A DNA stretch of 64,000 bases from positions 310,001 to 374,000 of the forward strand of contig RCTD01000006.1 of the NCBI GenBank assembly GCA_014898415.1, given 5' to 3'. Source of the stretch: Stromatinia cepivora (taxonomy: Eukaryota > Ascomycota > Leotiomycetes > Helotiales > Sclerotiniaceae). This document shows, one piece after another, positions 46,255 through 55,837 of this stretch (within the stretch, counting starts at the first letter, position 1; each line of letters starts with the position of its first letter). A model generated the notes under the pieces. It did not search any database and had not been told where the DNA came from. It worked only from the letters and a program-made list of their open reading frames with translations. A program made the position numbers and the translations under genes.

Positions 46255-46404
46255 TATTACGAGATATATATGATCGCATTCGATCGGACTAGTACAGTAT
46301 TAAGCTTCGAGCCGATCATATATATAGCTTTATAGTATACTTTCTTTAGCTCTGTAGCTTTTAATTCTAAAGTTGATCTCTAAACGCTCGTTGGGTTCGT
46401 CACA
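46255..46404 (+). repeat. 3' LTR, 150 bp
   Basis: Starts TATTACGAG, a mutated TGTCACGAG, and ends TTCGTCACA. Combining the two copies implies an original TGT...ACA LTR. It directly follows a polypurine tract and is followed by the GTTTT duplication. Confidence 0.88.
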
Positions 46405-46837
46405 GTTTTAATACTAAACATAAATATATAAATAATAGTATACTATTGATTAATTAGAAAACTCTATAAAATCTTTATATATATTAAATTATAATATATA
46501 AATAACGATTTATTACTATATTAATATTATTCTTTATTGAATTTAAAAGAAAGAGTTTTTTTAAAAGCTAAAAGAATAATGATAAGTTTTATTATTATTT
46601 TCGAACTAATTGATTCTTTGTCATTTGTAACTTTAATACTTTCTTTAAAATATATATTCGATAAATAAAATATAATTTTCTATTAAAAATAAAAGAAGAA
46701 AAAATTAAAAGAACCTCTTTAATAACTCCTTTTGTAATAATTTTTTTGAAGCTAAAATATTATATACAGGCTCTATATAATACTTAGTAATAAATTCATA
46801 TAAAGGGAATAAAAAGCGATTAAGGAAGTAGGAATAT

Positions 46838-46868
46838 GAAGGTCTCATATGCGAACGTAAACGGGCCC
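46838..46868 (-). repeat. Right terminal inverted repeat
   Basis: Read on the minus strand it begins GGGCCCGTTTACGTTCGC and continues to GAGACCTT, pairing with the left end at 43938. TTA follows directly at 46869-46871. Confidence 0.85.
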
Positions 46869-46871
46869 TTA

Positions 46872-47196
46872 CCCTTGGTACAGACAGGTGCTAACAGGCT
46901 ACTGCCACTTATGGCGGCGGGATCGGAAAGCTTGGCTGGTAGAAAGTAGATTATGTAATCGTGAATTTGAAGTCCTTTGTGGCGAGACCCGCCGAAACAT
47001 TTCGGATTTTTGCCTAGAAACTTCCACTTACTATACAATATGTACATTATCTAACCGCAAAACAAATTATTACACTCTTTCACAAGTATATCTATTGCAT
47101 TCCTTCATTCACATTGTGCTGTGAACTATAACCCTAACCATAGCTATATACTCTTAGGAACCTTGGAAGCTAAATATCATAGATACCGAAGTCATC
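46872..47196. other. Intergenic, WLM-protease promoter
   Basis: 325 bp of normal composition between the TIR element and the WLM gene. The abrupt change from AT-rich to normal composition at 46870 marks the element's edge. Confidence 0.5.
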
Positions 47197-48225
47197 ATGT
47201 CTATTAACCCCCAAGATCTAGTCTCTATAAGCATCACGCACCATGGCAAACCTCATACATTCTCTCTGCCTTCCACAGCGACAATCACAGACCTCTCCGA
47301 TTCCATCGCAACCACCCTCTCGATTCCCCCCTCAAACCAAAAACTCATGGTTTCCAAACTCGGGCTCCTGAAACTCCCCTTCAAAGACCCTTCTCTTCCA
47401 ATAACAAACCTCGCCGATAAAAAGATAACACTAATGGGTAGCACCGTCGCCGAAGCATCTTCAGTCGCCGCAGGTGCACTCGCTGCATCTCGTACTGTTA
47501 ACGGACCTGGATCGAGCACGAAACAGAAAGTTTCCGCATACAAAACGAGGGATTGGAAGAAAGAACAAGAGGAAGCACAATACACGTTTCAAACTCTCCG
47601 ACCTCTCCCTTACCTTCCCAATCCATCAAAATCTCTCCAGTTCCTTCAGCGTCTCAAAGATGATGCGGGTATCAAGGCAGCTATGCGTAAACATAAATTT
47701 ACAGTTCCTCTCCTTACGGAAATGAACCCGATAGAACATACAACTTCCAATCACGAAGGCACATCTCGTACGCTGGGACTCAATAGAAATCAAGGGGAGG
47801 TAATAGAGTTGAGATTACGAACCGATGCATATGATGGGTATAGAGATTACAAAACTATTCGCAAAACTCTGTGTCACGAATTGGCGCATAATGTATGGGG
47901 ACCCCATGATAGAAATTTTTGGAATCTATGTAAACAGATAGAAAAAGAAGTTGAGGGGAATGATTGGAGGAGTGGCGGTCATGTTGTTGGAGAAGAAGAA
48001 TATTATGGAGGAGAGGAGGTAGATGATCATGGAGGATGGACTGGTGGGGAATTTGTGCTGGGAGTTGGGGGTGCGGGAGGTGCGGCGAGTACGGGTGCAG
48101 GCTCAGTTTCGGGGCAAGGAATGAGTAGGAGGGAAATTTTGGCAAAGGCGGCTGAGGAGAGAATGAGGAAGATTAGGGAACAGAGTGGAGGTGAGGGATC
48201 AAATGCGGGTGGAGGGGCTGCTTGA
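47197..48225 (+). CDS. Ubiquitin-like plus WLM-domain metalloprotease
   Basis: Intronless, 342 aa. Residues 1-90 form a ubiquitin-like domain (VSISITHHGKPHTFSL, TTLSIPPSNQKLM, KITLMGS). After a linker comes the WLM (Wss1p-like metalloprotease) domain, about 115-255, with FTVPLLTEMNPIEH, the GEVIELRLR strand and the catalytic zinc motif HELAHNVWGPHD (HExxH plus a third His). The C-terminus is Gly-rich and ends in a helix with REILAKAAEERMRK. Wss1-type proteases degrade proteins crosslinked to DNA. The UBL-WLM arrangement resembles the fission-yeast ubiquitin/metalloprotease proteins more than budding-yeast Wss1, which has its SUMO-binding motifs at the C-terminus. A role in DNA repair is inferred from the family. 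Confidence 0.88.
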   Translation: MSINPQDLVSISITHHGKPHTFSLPSTATITDLSDSIATTLSIPPSNQKLMVSKLGLLKLPFKDPSLPITNLADKKITLMGSTVAEASSVAAGALAASRTVNGPGSSTKQKVSAYKTRDWKKEQEEAQYTFQTLRPLPYLPNPSKSLQFLQRLKDDAGIKAAMRKHKFTVPLLTEMNPIEHTTSNHEGTSRTLGLNRNQGEVIELRLRTDAYDGYRDYKTIRKTLCHELAHNVWGPHDRNFWNLCKQIEKEVEGNDWRSGGHVVGEEEYYGGEEVDDHGGWTGGEFVLGVGGAGGAASTGAGSVSGQGMSRREILAKAAEERMRKIREQSGGEGSNAGGGAA

Positions 48226-49739
48226 TATACCCGGTGCATTTAGTTTATTTTGGTAATGGGCATGTTTTTAGCGATGGCGTTTGTGTTGATAAGGTTTGAG
48301 TTTTTGAATCTTGAGCTTTTGAGCAGTTCTCAAGCATATTCTTTGGGAGCGATGCACATAGGATGGGGATGGGTATTGATTAAGCCGATCAATAGAGTAA
48401 TCTAATTCACAAACTCATGAGTACACTTCGTTCAAGATATTTGGCAGCACAGTCTATATTGCTACTACTTTGTGTAGATCCGCCAAGGCAGTTGGAATAT
48501 TTGAGAGATGCTTTCTAGGCATAGCTTTTTGGTGAAGTAGCCACCTTATGACCATGCATTTGTTTACCATTTCTCAATTTAGCTTTCCCATTTTTCTTTA
48601 AAAGTGAATCAGTGATGAACTAGTATTTTGTTGTGAATGGGTGCTAGATAGTAGAGAAGTTAGAAATCTCAATGCTGCTAAATATGATTGAATGTTCCGC
48701 AGTATTTTGAGAATATATAGAATGCCCAAAAGAGAGAGTCAGCGGACTTGCTGTAGTAGTTAAGAGGTTGTAAAGTCACTGATAATAAAGTCTAGTTTTT
48801 ATGTTTGTGTTTATGAGGCCTTGCTGAAAAGGGTTGGTGAGGAGTATGTAAGTATCTAGTTATTGTGAGCATTGTATTCTGGTGGTTATGATAGTATCTT
48901 TAGTCTTGGTTTGGAATGCCTGTTTGCTTGATTTGATGTAGTATTATGATGGAGTTATCTTGGTTAAGAGGGGAGATTGGAGACTTTAGACTTTCAATGT
49001 GTGTAGAAGTGAAAAGAGGTGTGGGCAGGCCTTTTCTTTGTTGAGATATTATGATAGTGAATGTTATGATTCATAGTATGTGTTTGATATGGCTAGTATG
49101 AGCAAGATCTTTACGGATTTGATATTGAAGTCCAGAAAGCCCTCTAGAGAGACTTCTAAGCATTCAGCCAATTGTAAGACCTATAGAGAACTTTGTTTTG
49201 ATATTCAAATTACTTCACTATACAAACTTTAATTTTGCTTGCCCTCTGAAATAACAATACAGTAAACACAATGACTTTCATAAATCAGGTCTTTGTGCAG
49301 TTGTAGAGAGGGAAAAATCAATAGGCGAGTTGGGATGAAACTTTAAAAGGGGTTGTTCGTTGGTCCATAGGAACAACTTATCTTCAGTAAATTCACCTTT
49401 CTCACTCACTGATTGAAGACCAATGATATTAAACAACCGAGGTCATTGTATGATTTTGCACTCTTATATCAATTGGTATCAGTGTTGTTCGGCATTATTC
49501 TCGGTGAAGTTCTCATGTTAAATTTGATTTATATTCTCAGCAGAATAAACAAACAAAAGTCCGAGCAGACACAACAACTAAAAAATCTGTTACTGTACTC
49601 AACAAATCTTCAAATTTCTTTTGACTTCTTCTCTTCAAGTTCATAAATACAATCATTAGTTACTTTGTAGCATATCGATTTTCATTAAGTACAAATCTTC
49701 TCAACCTCCGAGTTCGAACTATCACAAAAGTCATACAAG
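48226..49739. other. Long intergenic region upstream of the F-box-like gene
   Basis: 1.5 kb, T/G-rich on the plus strand, without supported coding. A short frame at 49413-49646 (hydrophobic, about 77 codons) lies in what is probably the leader or promoter of the next gene. It has a Met and a possible membrane segment but no other support. Confidence 0.4.
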
Positions 49740-52700
49740 ATGGACTTCAGCAGTGGCCTAGGTCTATCGTTTGGCACAGGTGATATGGAATTTGAAAATC
49801 AAGATTTCAATAATGAAGAATCAGGAGAATCATCAGACAATGATGACCAGGACCAAACAATGGAAGACCATGGAGGATCTTCTGAGGATCAAGTGTCTTC
49901 TCAGTCTCAAGTCGATCCGGATGCGACTCCCCGACCAAACTCATCCAACCAATTCACTCCCATCAATAGACCTTCAATTGGTGCACCAGTCCAGTCTTTA
50001 AGTCAACCTTATCGAAACAGTCAACCAGATACTCCTTTTCATCTGCTCGGAGATACTGCAGAATTCCAGGGTCAGATGAATGCCAATTTTACATTACAGT
50101 CAAACACATTCAATCCACAAATCTCTGCACATGGAAGTTATACAAACAACTTCTCTCAAGGAATTCCTCAAGCTTTGCAATTTGGTGCAGATCCTCAATT
50201 CAATGGCTATCCTCAATCAGGATTTCAGAATATGTCCACTCAACATCGAATGGATAATGGTTTGGGAAACTCAGGTATGCACTCTGAGCAGTTTATCCAG
50301 AACAATAATCTAACTCATATGTCTTCTCAAGCTATGCAGTCACCAAACATCAAGAGAGAGTCTCACAACATCCATCAAATGTCTGGTTATTCTCCATTGA
50401 ATAATAATCAGACTTTTGGTGGTCGTGGAATGAATCAGAATGAGTACAACCAACGAACTCCTCGAATGAATGATAGCTTTCAACCTCACCTTGGCTCTTC
50501 AATGAACAATCGATTTCAACCAATGTTCAATAATGCAAATCAGATGCATGGCAATCAACTTGGTAGTTCTTCCTTTGGAACACAAGGAGACATGCATCAA
50601 GGAGACATGCATCAAGGAGACATGCATCAAATGCATAACAATTTCCAATTGCTGGGCAATTCTCACATTAAGAATAAACAAGCACTTCGGCCAAACAACC
50701 CATTCCAACCCTCCAACTCTATGCACAATAACCAGATGATGGATAACAACATTACCCAGCCTAAGCCAGCAAGTATCTCGGACTATACCCCTGGTCAACA
50801 AAGATTCATTGTTAAACACATGCAAGAACAAGGATTACGAGTCAATAATGCTGTAGATGTAGAAGCATTCATGGACCATGTCAATCTAGTCACAGCGAAC
50901 TACAAAGCAAGAGAAGCTCAGATGCAGGCAGAACCTGAGTCAACTGGATCCTCCCGGGTTTCTTCAACTTCTACTGTTGTTCATCATTCTATGGATGGGA
51001 ATGGAGCTATGAATCAGAGAATGGAACAGGGACAGGGACAACCTTGGGCAAATCAATTTGGTCAAGGACATACTACCAATCCATTTCAGTCCCAGGGAAC
51101 TGCTACCTCTGGTGTTCAGATGAATAATCATACCTTACAATCTGAATTTCCACCTGTACCTCCACACCTTGTCCTTCGATCAAATAATGATCCGAGTAAG
51201 CCTATATTTGGAGATCATCCAAAGGACTACTCTCAGGTGAGCTCGAATGCAACCGCACAACCAGCTCCAAGACCATTCGTACCTTTAGGTTCAACACCAA
51301 TTCATCCTCCACATCTCCAACAAAACAATAGTGTTCAAAACCAGCAAGGACAATCTCAATTCAACCACACTAACAATCTACATCCATCTCACCCAACAAA
51401 TCATCAAAATCTTCGTCCATCAAATAGAAATCACTTCTCCCCATACAATGGTGGAATGCCCATGGGAGGCTCGCCACAGTTCCATCACCATGGTCTACCC
51501 CCTGAGTACATATCCCCTTGTGGTCCTCATTTCAATAATTTTGCTGACAATGGTGTCGAATCAGCCAAACAGATTGAAGAGGATGTGGAGGACGAACAGC
51601 AAGAGGAGGTATCAGGCTCTGAATCGCAGGCCGAAGAACAGGAACAGGAACACGAGGACCGAGAGGAAGAAGAGGAACAAGAGGATCAAGAAGAACAAGA
51701 GGAAGAGCAAGAAAGCGAAGTTGATTCAGATGACTGGTCAATTCATTCAGACGAGATTCGCTCACCACCACCTAATATTTATACAATCCCACGTCCGGCT
51801 GGCATGGCTCCCTCGCCCGTACCTCGATTCCCCAGCAATGAGGTAAACCCGAACAATGCACCCAACAAACCACCACCAATCATTGGTAGCGGAAATCGAG
51901 TTTGGAGTATTGCACCGGGTGCGTTTAACGCGGCGGGAAATATCACGGATTGGGATAAGGCAAAAAGAAGACAGGTGGGTAATGGATTCGTATGTGAGTG
52001 TCGGGGGACGTTTCATAAGGAAGGAAAGGGTTATTATATGGCGGAGGATAGGTCGTCTATTTGGTGTGATGCGGGAGAAGGTGATGATGTTAATGAGAGT
52101 GAAGAGGAAAGTGAAGGAAATGAAAATGGTGAAGATAGTGAGGAAGAGGAAAAGTTGAGAGGGGTGCCAAAATGGGTTAAGCAGGTTTTGACGCATGGAC
52201 CGAGGATTGATAAGGATGAGGCGAGGAGGGAGGAAGAGGTTTATAGGGAGATGATGGCACGAAAGGTTAAGGAAATACTTGCTAGGAAGGCTGCAAAGGA
52301 AAGAGGAGAGAAATTTCTAGAGGGTGCTGGTCATGATGCCAATTTCGAGCCGATGGATTTTGATCCATGGGTGGATGATGCAACATATCGTGATGGGAAT
52401 GAATCAGATCAGTTGGAACCGAATGCGAAAGGTAAAGGAAAAAGAAAAACAAGAGCAACCGATTCAGACGATGATTCAGAGACAGAATCACCGGCCAAAA
52501 AGTGGAAAGGTAAAGGTAAAGCTTCGGCATCAGATGAAGAATTGGATGAGCGAGAATTGATCAGAAAATACAAAAATAAGGAAAAAGCCAAAGTCTTCAA
52601 GTCACCGGAGGGGATGGACGTAGATGATATCCTATTTGGAGAGTCTGCAGAAACAGCACGTTTAGCTGAGGAATTAGGTCTTGCACCACAAGACAATGTC

Positions 52701-54050
52701 GAGGAGATGGGCGATGATGATGATAGTATCTTCAGGGGTGACAAAACCACACAAGAATCCAACAACCTTCAATTCGAGAACGAGCCTGCGATTCCAGACC
52801 CTGAACTCGCAGCAACTGGGATCATCTTACCGGCTTCTTTCTATCTCCCTTCAAACTCCTCCAAATTTTCAGAAGAGATCGAAGAAGTCCCTAGACCAGC
52901 ACCATACCTATCTAGAAGAAACGAAGGACCCTTCAATATCTTCCAATCCCTCCTTCTAACCCCCGAAGTCATAATCGAATTCATGCGACATCTCTCTCCC
53001 AAACAGCTTCTCGCCCTCTACTGCATAAGTCGACGCTTCAACGAAATTCTCTCCGGCTGGATGGCTCACTCTATCAAAACCATCGTCAAATACCAAGCAC
53101 CATTCAGCTATAAAACCTACCCCTTCTTCCTCTACCGCGAAGTCAGCATGCCCGATCCACTCGGTCATCTCAACAATTCCGGCCAAATCCGTCGAGTCCC
53201 AGGCCTAAAATACCATCAAATGGTTCTGCACCGCGTACGCGTCGTCAGGGACATCCTCGCCGCACTCGCACGACAACATCTACGCTGTCCCCCAGACACA
53301 AACAAATCCCTCAAAAAAGTCTGGTTCCTAATGGATATCTCCACCACACTTGATCGCGTGCGTTTAATGCATAATCGAGAATTTTTCACCGATCAAGATC
53401 TCTATAATATCCAACACTTTATCGTGAAACTCGACATGCGATTCAATGATCCGACCGACGGACCCGGTTCCGACATGCTGCGCAAATTGATGTTAGGACA
53501 ACGAGGGCTTTCGCCTCTTTGGCGTTTGTTAACTCGTACTGGGTTTAGGGATCTGTATGAATTACATTCGTACAGTGTACGCTATAGCTACACGCCTTTA
53601 ACGCAACCCGAAGATCTGCACGAAGGGATGTTTGGGGTCCCAGAGGAAGAAATAGGACGAGCGCATCTAGAGGGATGGGGAAAGGGAAATATGCATTTAA
53701 TGCGGATCGATGAGCTCGTGATGCGCGAGGCGACGAGGAGGGAATTGGGGTTTAAGGAACATATTACTATGATGTTTTTGTGGGGGTATGTGGATCCGTT
53801 GACGGGGGAGAATTTGTGCCCGAGTAAGGAGGAATTGTATATGAGTGATGGGGAGGGTGAGGAGGTGCCGGTTGAAGAAGATACGTGGGAGGGGACGGGG
53901 ATGAATATGGCGAGGTTGGAAAGGTTGGTTTTGGGGAAGGAGGAGAGTAGTGAGGAGGAAGAAGGAGAGGATGATGATTGGGAAGATGAATTTGAAAATG
54001 AAAGATTTGAAGGCCCTGGATTTCAGGAAAGACAGCAGCTGTGGTCATAG
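49740..54050 (+). CDS. Large Q/N-rich protein with F-box-like domain
   Basis: Intronless, 1436 aa. Residues 1 to about 600 are Asn/Gln/Ser-rich and disordered, with a GDMHQ repeat near 282-296. A strongly acidic Glu-rich stretch (about 611-670) follows. Around 720-770 there is a compact segment (RVWSIAPGAFNAAGNITDWD, GNGFVCECRGTFHKEGKGYY). A second charged region contains basic, NLS-like KGKGKRKTR. From about 1065 an F-box-like helix set appears (LLLTPEVIIEFMRHLSPKQL, ALYCISRRFNEILS), then a long conserved C-terminal domain (WFLMDISTTLDRVRLMHNRE, FGVPEEEIGRAHLEGWGKGN, GYVDPLTGENLCPSKEELY). An F-box would connect it to an SCF ubiquitin ligase. The low-complexity half suggests a regulatory or condensate-forming part. 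No named orthologue was recognised. Confidence 0.82.
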   Translation: MDFSSGLGLSFGTGDMEFENQDFNNEESGESSDNDDQDQTMEDHGGSSEDQVSSQSQVDPDATPRPNSSNQFTPINRPSIGAPVQSLSQPYRNSQPDTPFHLLGDTAEFQGQMNANFTLQSNTFNPQISAHGSYTNNFSQGIPQALQFGADPQFNGYPQSGFQNMSTQHRMDNGLGNSGMHSEQFIQNNNLTHMSSQAMQSPNIKRESHNIHQMSGYSPLNNNQTFGGRGMNQNEYNQRTPRMNDSFQPHLGSSMNNRFQPMFNNANQMHGNQLGSSSFGTQGDMHQGDMHQGDMHQMHNNFQLLGNSHIKNKQALRPNNPFQPSNSMHNNQMMDNNITQPKPASISDYTPGQQRFIVKHMQEQGLRVNNAVDVEAFMDHVNLVTANYKAREAQMQAEPESTGSSRVSSTSTVVHHSMDGNGAMNQRMEQGQGQPWANQFGQGHTTNPFQSQGTATSGVQMNNHTLQSEFPPVPPHLVLRSNNDPSKPIFGDHPKDYSQVSSNATAQPAPRPFVPLGSTPIHPPHLQQNNSVQNQQGQSQFNHTNNLHPSHPTNHQNLRPSNRNHFSPYNGGMPMGGSPQFHHHGLPPEYISPCGPHFNNFADNGVESAKQIEEDVEDEQQEEVSGSESQAEEQEQEHEDREEEEEQEDQEEQEEEQESEVDSDDWSIHSDEIRSPPPNIYTIPRPAGMAPSPVPRFPSNEVNPNNAPNKPPPIIGSGNRVWSIAPGAFNAAGNITDWDKAKRRQVGNGFVCECRGTFHKEGKGYYMAEDRSSIWCDAGEGDDVNESEEESEGNENGEDSEEEEKLRGVPKWVKQVLTHGPRIDKDEARREEEVYREMMARKVKEILARKAAKERGEKFLEGAGHDANFEPMDFDPWVDDATYRDGNESDQLEPNAKGKGKRKTRATDSDDDSETESPAKKWKGKGKASASDEELDERELIRKYKNKEKAKVFKSPEGMDVDDILFGESAETARLAEELGLAPQDNVEEMGDDDDSIFRGDKTTQESNNLQFENEPAIPDPELAATGIILPASFYLPSNSSKFSEEIEEVPRPAPYLSRRNEGPFNIFQSLLLTPEVIIEFMRHLSPKQLLALYCISRRFNEILSGWMAHSIKTIVKYQAPFSYKTYPFFLYREVSMPDPLGHLNNSGQIRRVPGLKYHQMVLHRVRVVRDILAALARQHLRCPPDTNKSLKKVWFLMDISTTLDRVRLMHNREFFTDQDLYNIQHFIVKLDMRFNDPTDGPGSDMLRKLMLGQRGLSPLWRLLTRTGFRDLYELHSYSVRYSYTPLTQPEDLHEGMFGVPEEEIGRAHLEGWGKGNMHLMRIDELVMREATRRELGFKEHITMMFLWGYVDPLTGENLCPSKEELYMSDGEGEEVPVEEDTWEGTGMNMARLERLVLGKEESSEEEEGEDDDWEDEFENERFEGPGFQERQQLWS
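50583..50627 (+). repeat. 15-bp in-frame tandem repeat, three copies
   Basis: CAAGGAGACATGCAT occurs three times in a row, encoding QGDMH repeats in the disordered N-terminal half of the F-box-like protein. The three copies are identical, so the copy number may vary between strains. Confidence 0.95.
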
Positions 54051-55837
54051 ATTGGGTTGGATAGATACGGGATTTGAGACTTTCAAAATAAATGCCTTTA
54101 GGCTATTAGGTAAAGAGAGCATATGCTTTTGTCTGTCAAGCATTTTGTAACAGTACTATGTATTTAGTTCATTTTTTACAAAAACATCTTACATGACGTT
54201 GAATTCCTCAGCTATGATGTGATTATGATACCACAAGTCTGGAACTTTGCACCAATTTCTCAAAACTCGTGGTGTAATTAAGTAAGTGCCCAAATAAGAC
54301 AAGGAAACGCAATCTATACATCATTACAACGAAGGGAGGTTTCTGGGCTATGCATAAAAGGCGATATTTCAATGTATTCCGTCTTTAACTTGCTGCCCAC
54401 ATGAGAGATCTCGAGTGTAGGTAAGGTGTACGTACCATGGGTAATTATACACTAATAGATTTTCCATACCAGTGACATACTTTCAAGTCATTGGTACAAT
54501 TTCCTGGACGTCGTAATCATAATCACTGCCACAGTATATAAACAAAAGGCCGGAAAGTCAACTTCAACCTTGTATATTCATTTAAGTTGGTGAAGAGGAA
54601 AAGAGTTATCTGCATCCAGCTTATCTACTATACTACTGATCTTACCCAGTCATCCAGCCACCAATTGCACACTCCATGCCCCTCTACTCCTCACCACCAC
54701 CCAAATCTCACTTCATCCACCGCAACACATGACCACGAAATAGGAAAAGACATGAGAGGAAAAAAGCTTGCTACATTGAAAGGAAATAAAAACAACCAAA
54801 TCACAGCCATACCACCCCCCAACCATCCTCATCACACCATCCCCAACCAATAACCTCCATCCTCCCATCCGTCCACCCCATCCATACCCAAGTATCCCCC
54901 AGCCCAGCCCAGCCATCAATCAAATCATCAAACCTTCTAGCAACCCAGCTCCCAATGTCCTAAATATCCGCCTACACCACCATCCAAACTAACCAATCAT
55001 CGTATCAATAAAGAAACGACGAATGCTTAATGCTAGTATGTGTTTTTCCCTTCTCCCAGAAAGTAATAAAGGAAAAAGAAAATAGGAGAAGAGAATCAAA
55101 ATATTCGACATATAAGTGCCAAGAAGCGAAACAAGGCAAGAGCAACCTCACCGCAAGCACACACAAATTGAAAGGGAAATACAAGAAGGCGCAATAAAGA
55201 AAGTAACTTGAACAACATGCAGAAATCCTATCCCTTCTTGAAAAACCCCTTGCCAATATCCATCGCCATTGCCATGCTTTTTGTCATTTGATCGAAAATG
55301 CGTTTGTCGTTATTTCCATACCTCGGTACGAAGAGAGGAAGATTAGACCAGATATTAGACAGAAAAGACCGAGGACCCCGTCCAAACACCCCAACCACAT
55401 TAACGGCAGCACTCCTTCGCTATGCACCAAGCCAAGATCCAACCGATTAAAGTCGAAATCGTCCCTTTACACACCATCAAGCGTATTTCGATCCGTTTTC
55501 ATTTGCTCGCTTTCCCTTGCGCAACCCGTAAGTCAGATTCCGCCTTCCGCATTAAAAGAACTCCGCCCTCCAAACTTTGTTCCATATCAATTTCCCACAT
55601 GGTGTAAATTTTCCCTGCCGTTTTCTTTATACCGCTACCGATCCAACCGACTACCCATCCCAACCACCCATGCATGCGCTAAATCCACCTTATAAACCAC
55701 TGTAACATGTCCACAATGCCCCGACCGATAAATGTCTATCTTTCATTCGAACCCCAAAGCCGTCCTGAAATATAGTCACAGAAGAGAGAGTCGAAACGTA
55801 TGAATGGAAAAGGGAAAGCGCAAATATCAAGAACCTC
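54051..55837. other. Intergenic, convergent; possible short minus-strand coding trace
   Basis: 1.79 kb between two converging genes. A pyrimidine-rich stretch runs from about 54640 to 54960. On the minus strand a 63-codon open frame (55419 down to TAG at 55228) reads from RRSAAVNVVGVFGRGPRS to DIGKGFFKKG and follows a possible CATAG acceptor, but no partner exon was fixed. A 135-codon plus-strand frame (55288-55695) overlaps it. Neither is called a gene. Confidence 0.35.

Larger units (their letters stand above)
44729..46404 (+). mobile_element. Short RIP-mutated LTR retrotransposon, gag only
   Basis: A 1676-bp element bounded by two 150-bp LTRs and by the 5-bp duplication GTTTT on both sides (44724-44728 and 46405-46409). 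A polypurine tract (A5G7) at 46240-46251 stands just before the 3' LTR, which fixes the plus orientation. The only coding trace is a broken gag-like frame. There is no room for protease, reverse transcriptase and integrase, so it was a non-autonomous element or a large deletion derivative. All LTR differences are transitions, the expected result of RIP. It is inserted in the TIR element. Confidence 0.85.
43938..46868. mobile_element. TIR element flanked by a TTA target duplication (PIF/Harbinger-like), host of a nested LTR element
   Basis: Both ends carry matching inverted repeats of about 30 bp beginning GGGCCCGTTTAC. Immediately outside, TTA stands on each side (43935-43937 and 46869-46871). 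A 3-bp TWA duplication with GGGCC-type ends is characteristic of PIF/Harbinger elements. The interior is extremely AT-rich, with no transposase recognisable. Without the nested LTR element and one copy of its 5-bp duplication, the element would be about 1.25 kb, so it is probably non-autonomous or erased by RIP. It occupies the divergent space between the KDEL-receptor and WLM-protease genes. The superfamily is an inference from termini and duplication only. Confidence 0.75.
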
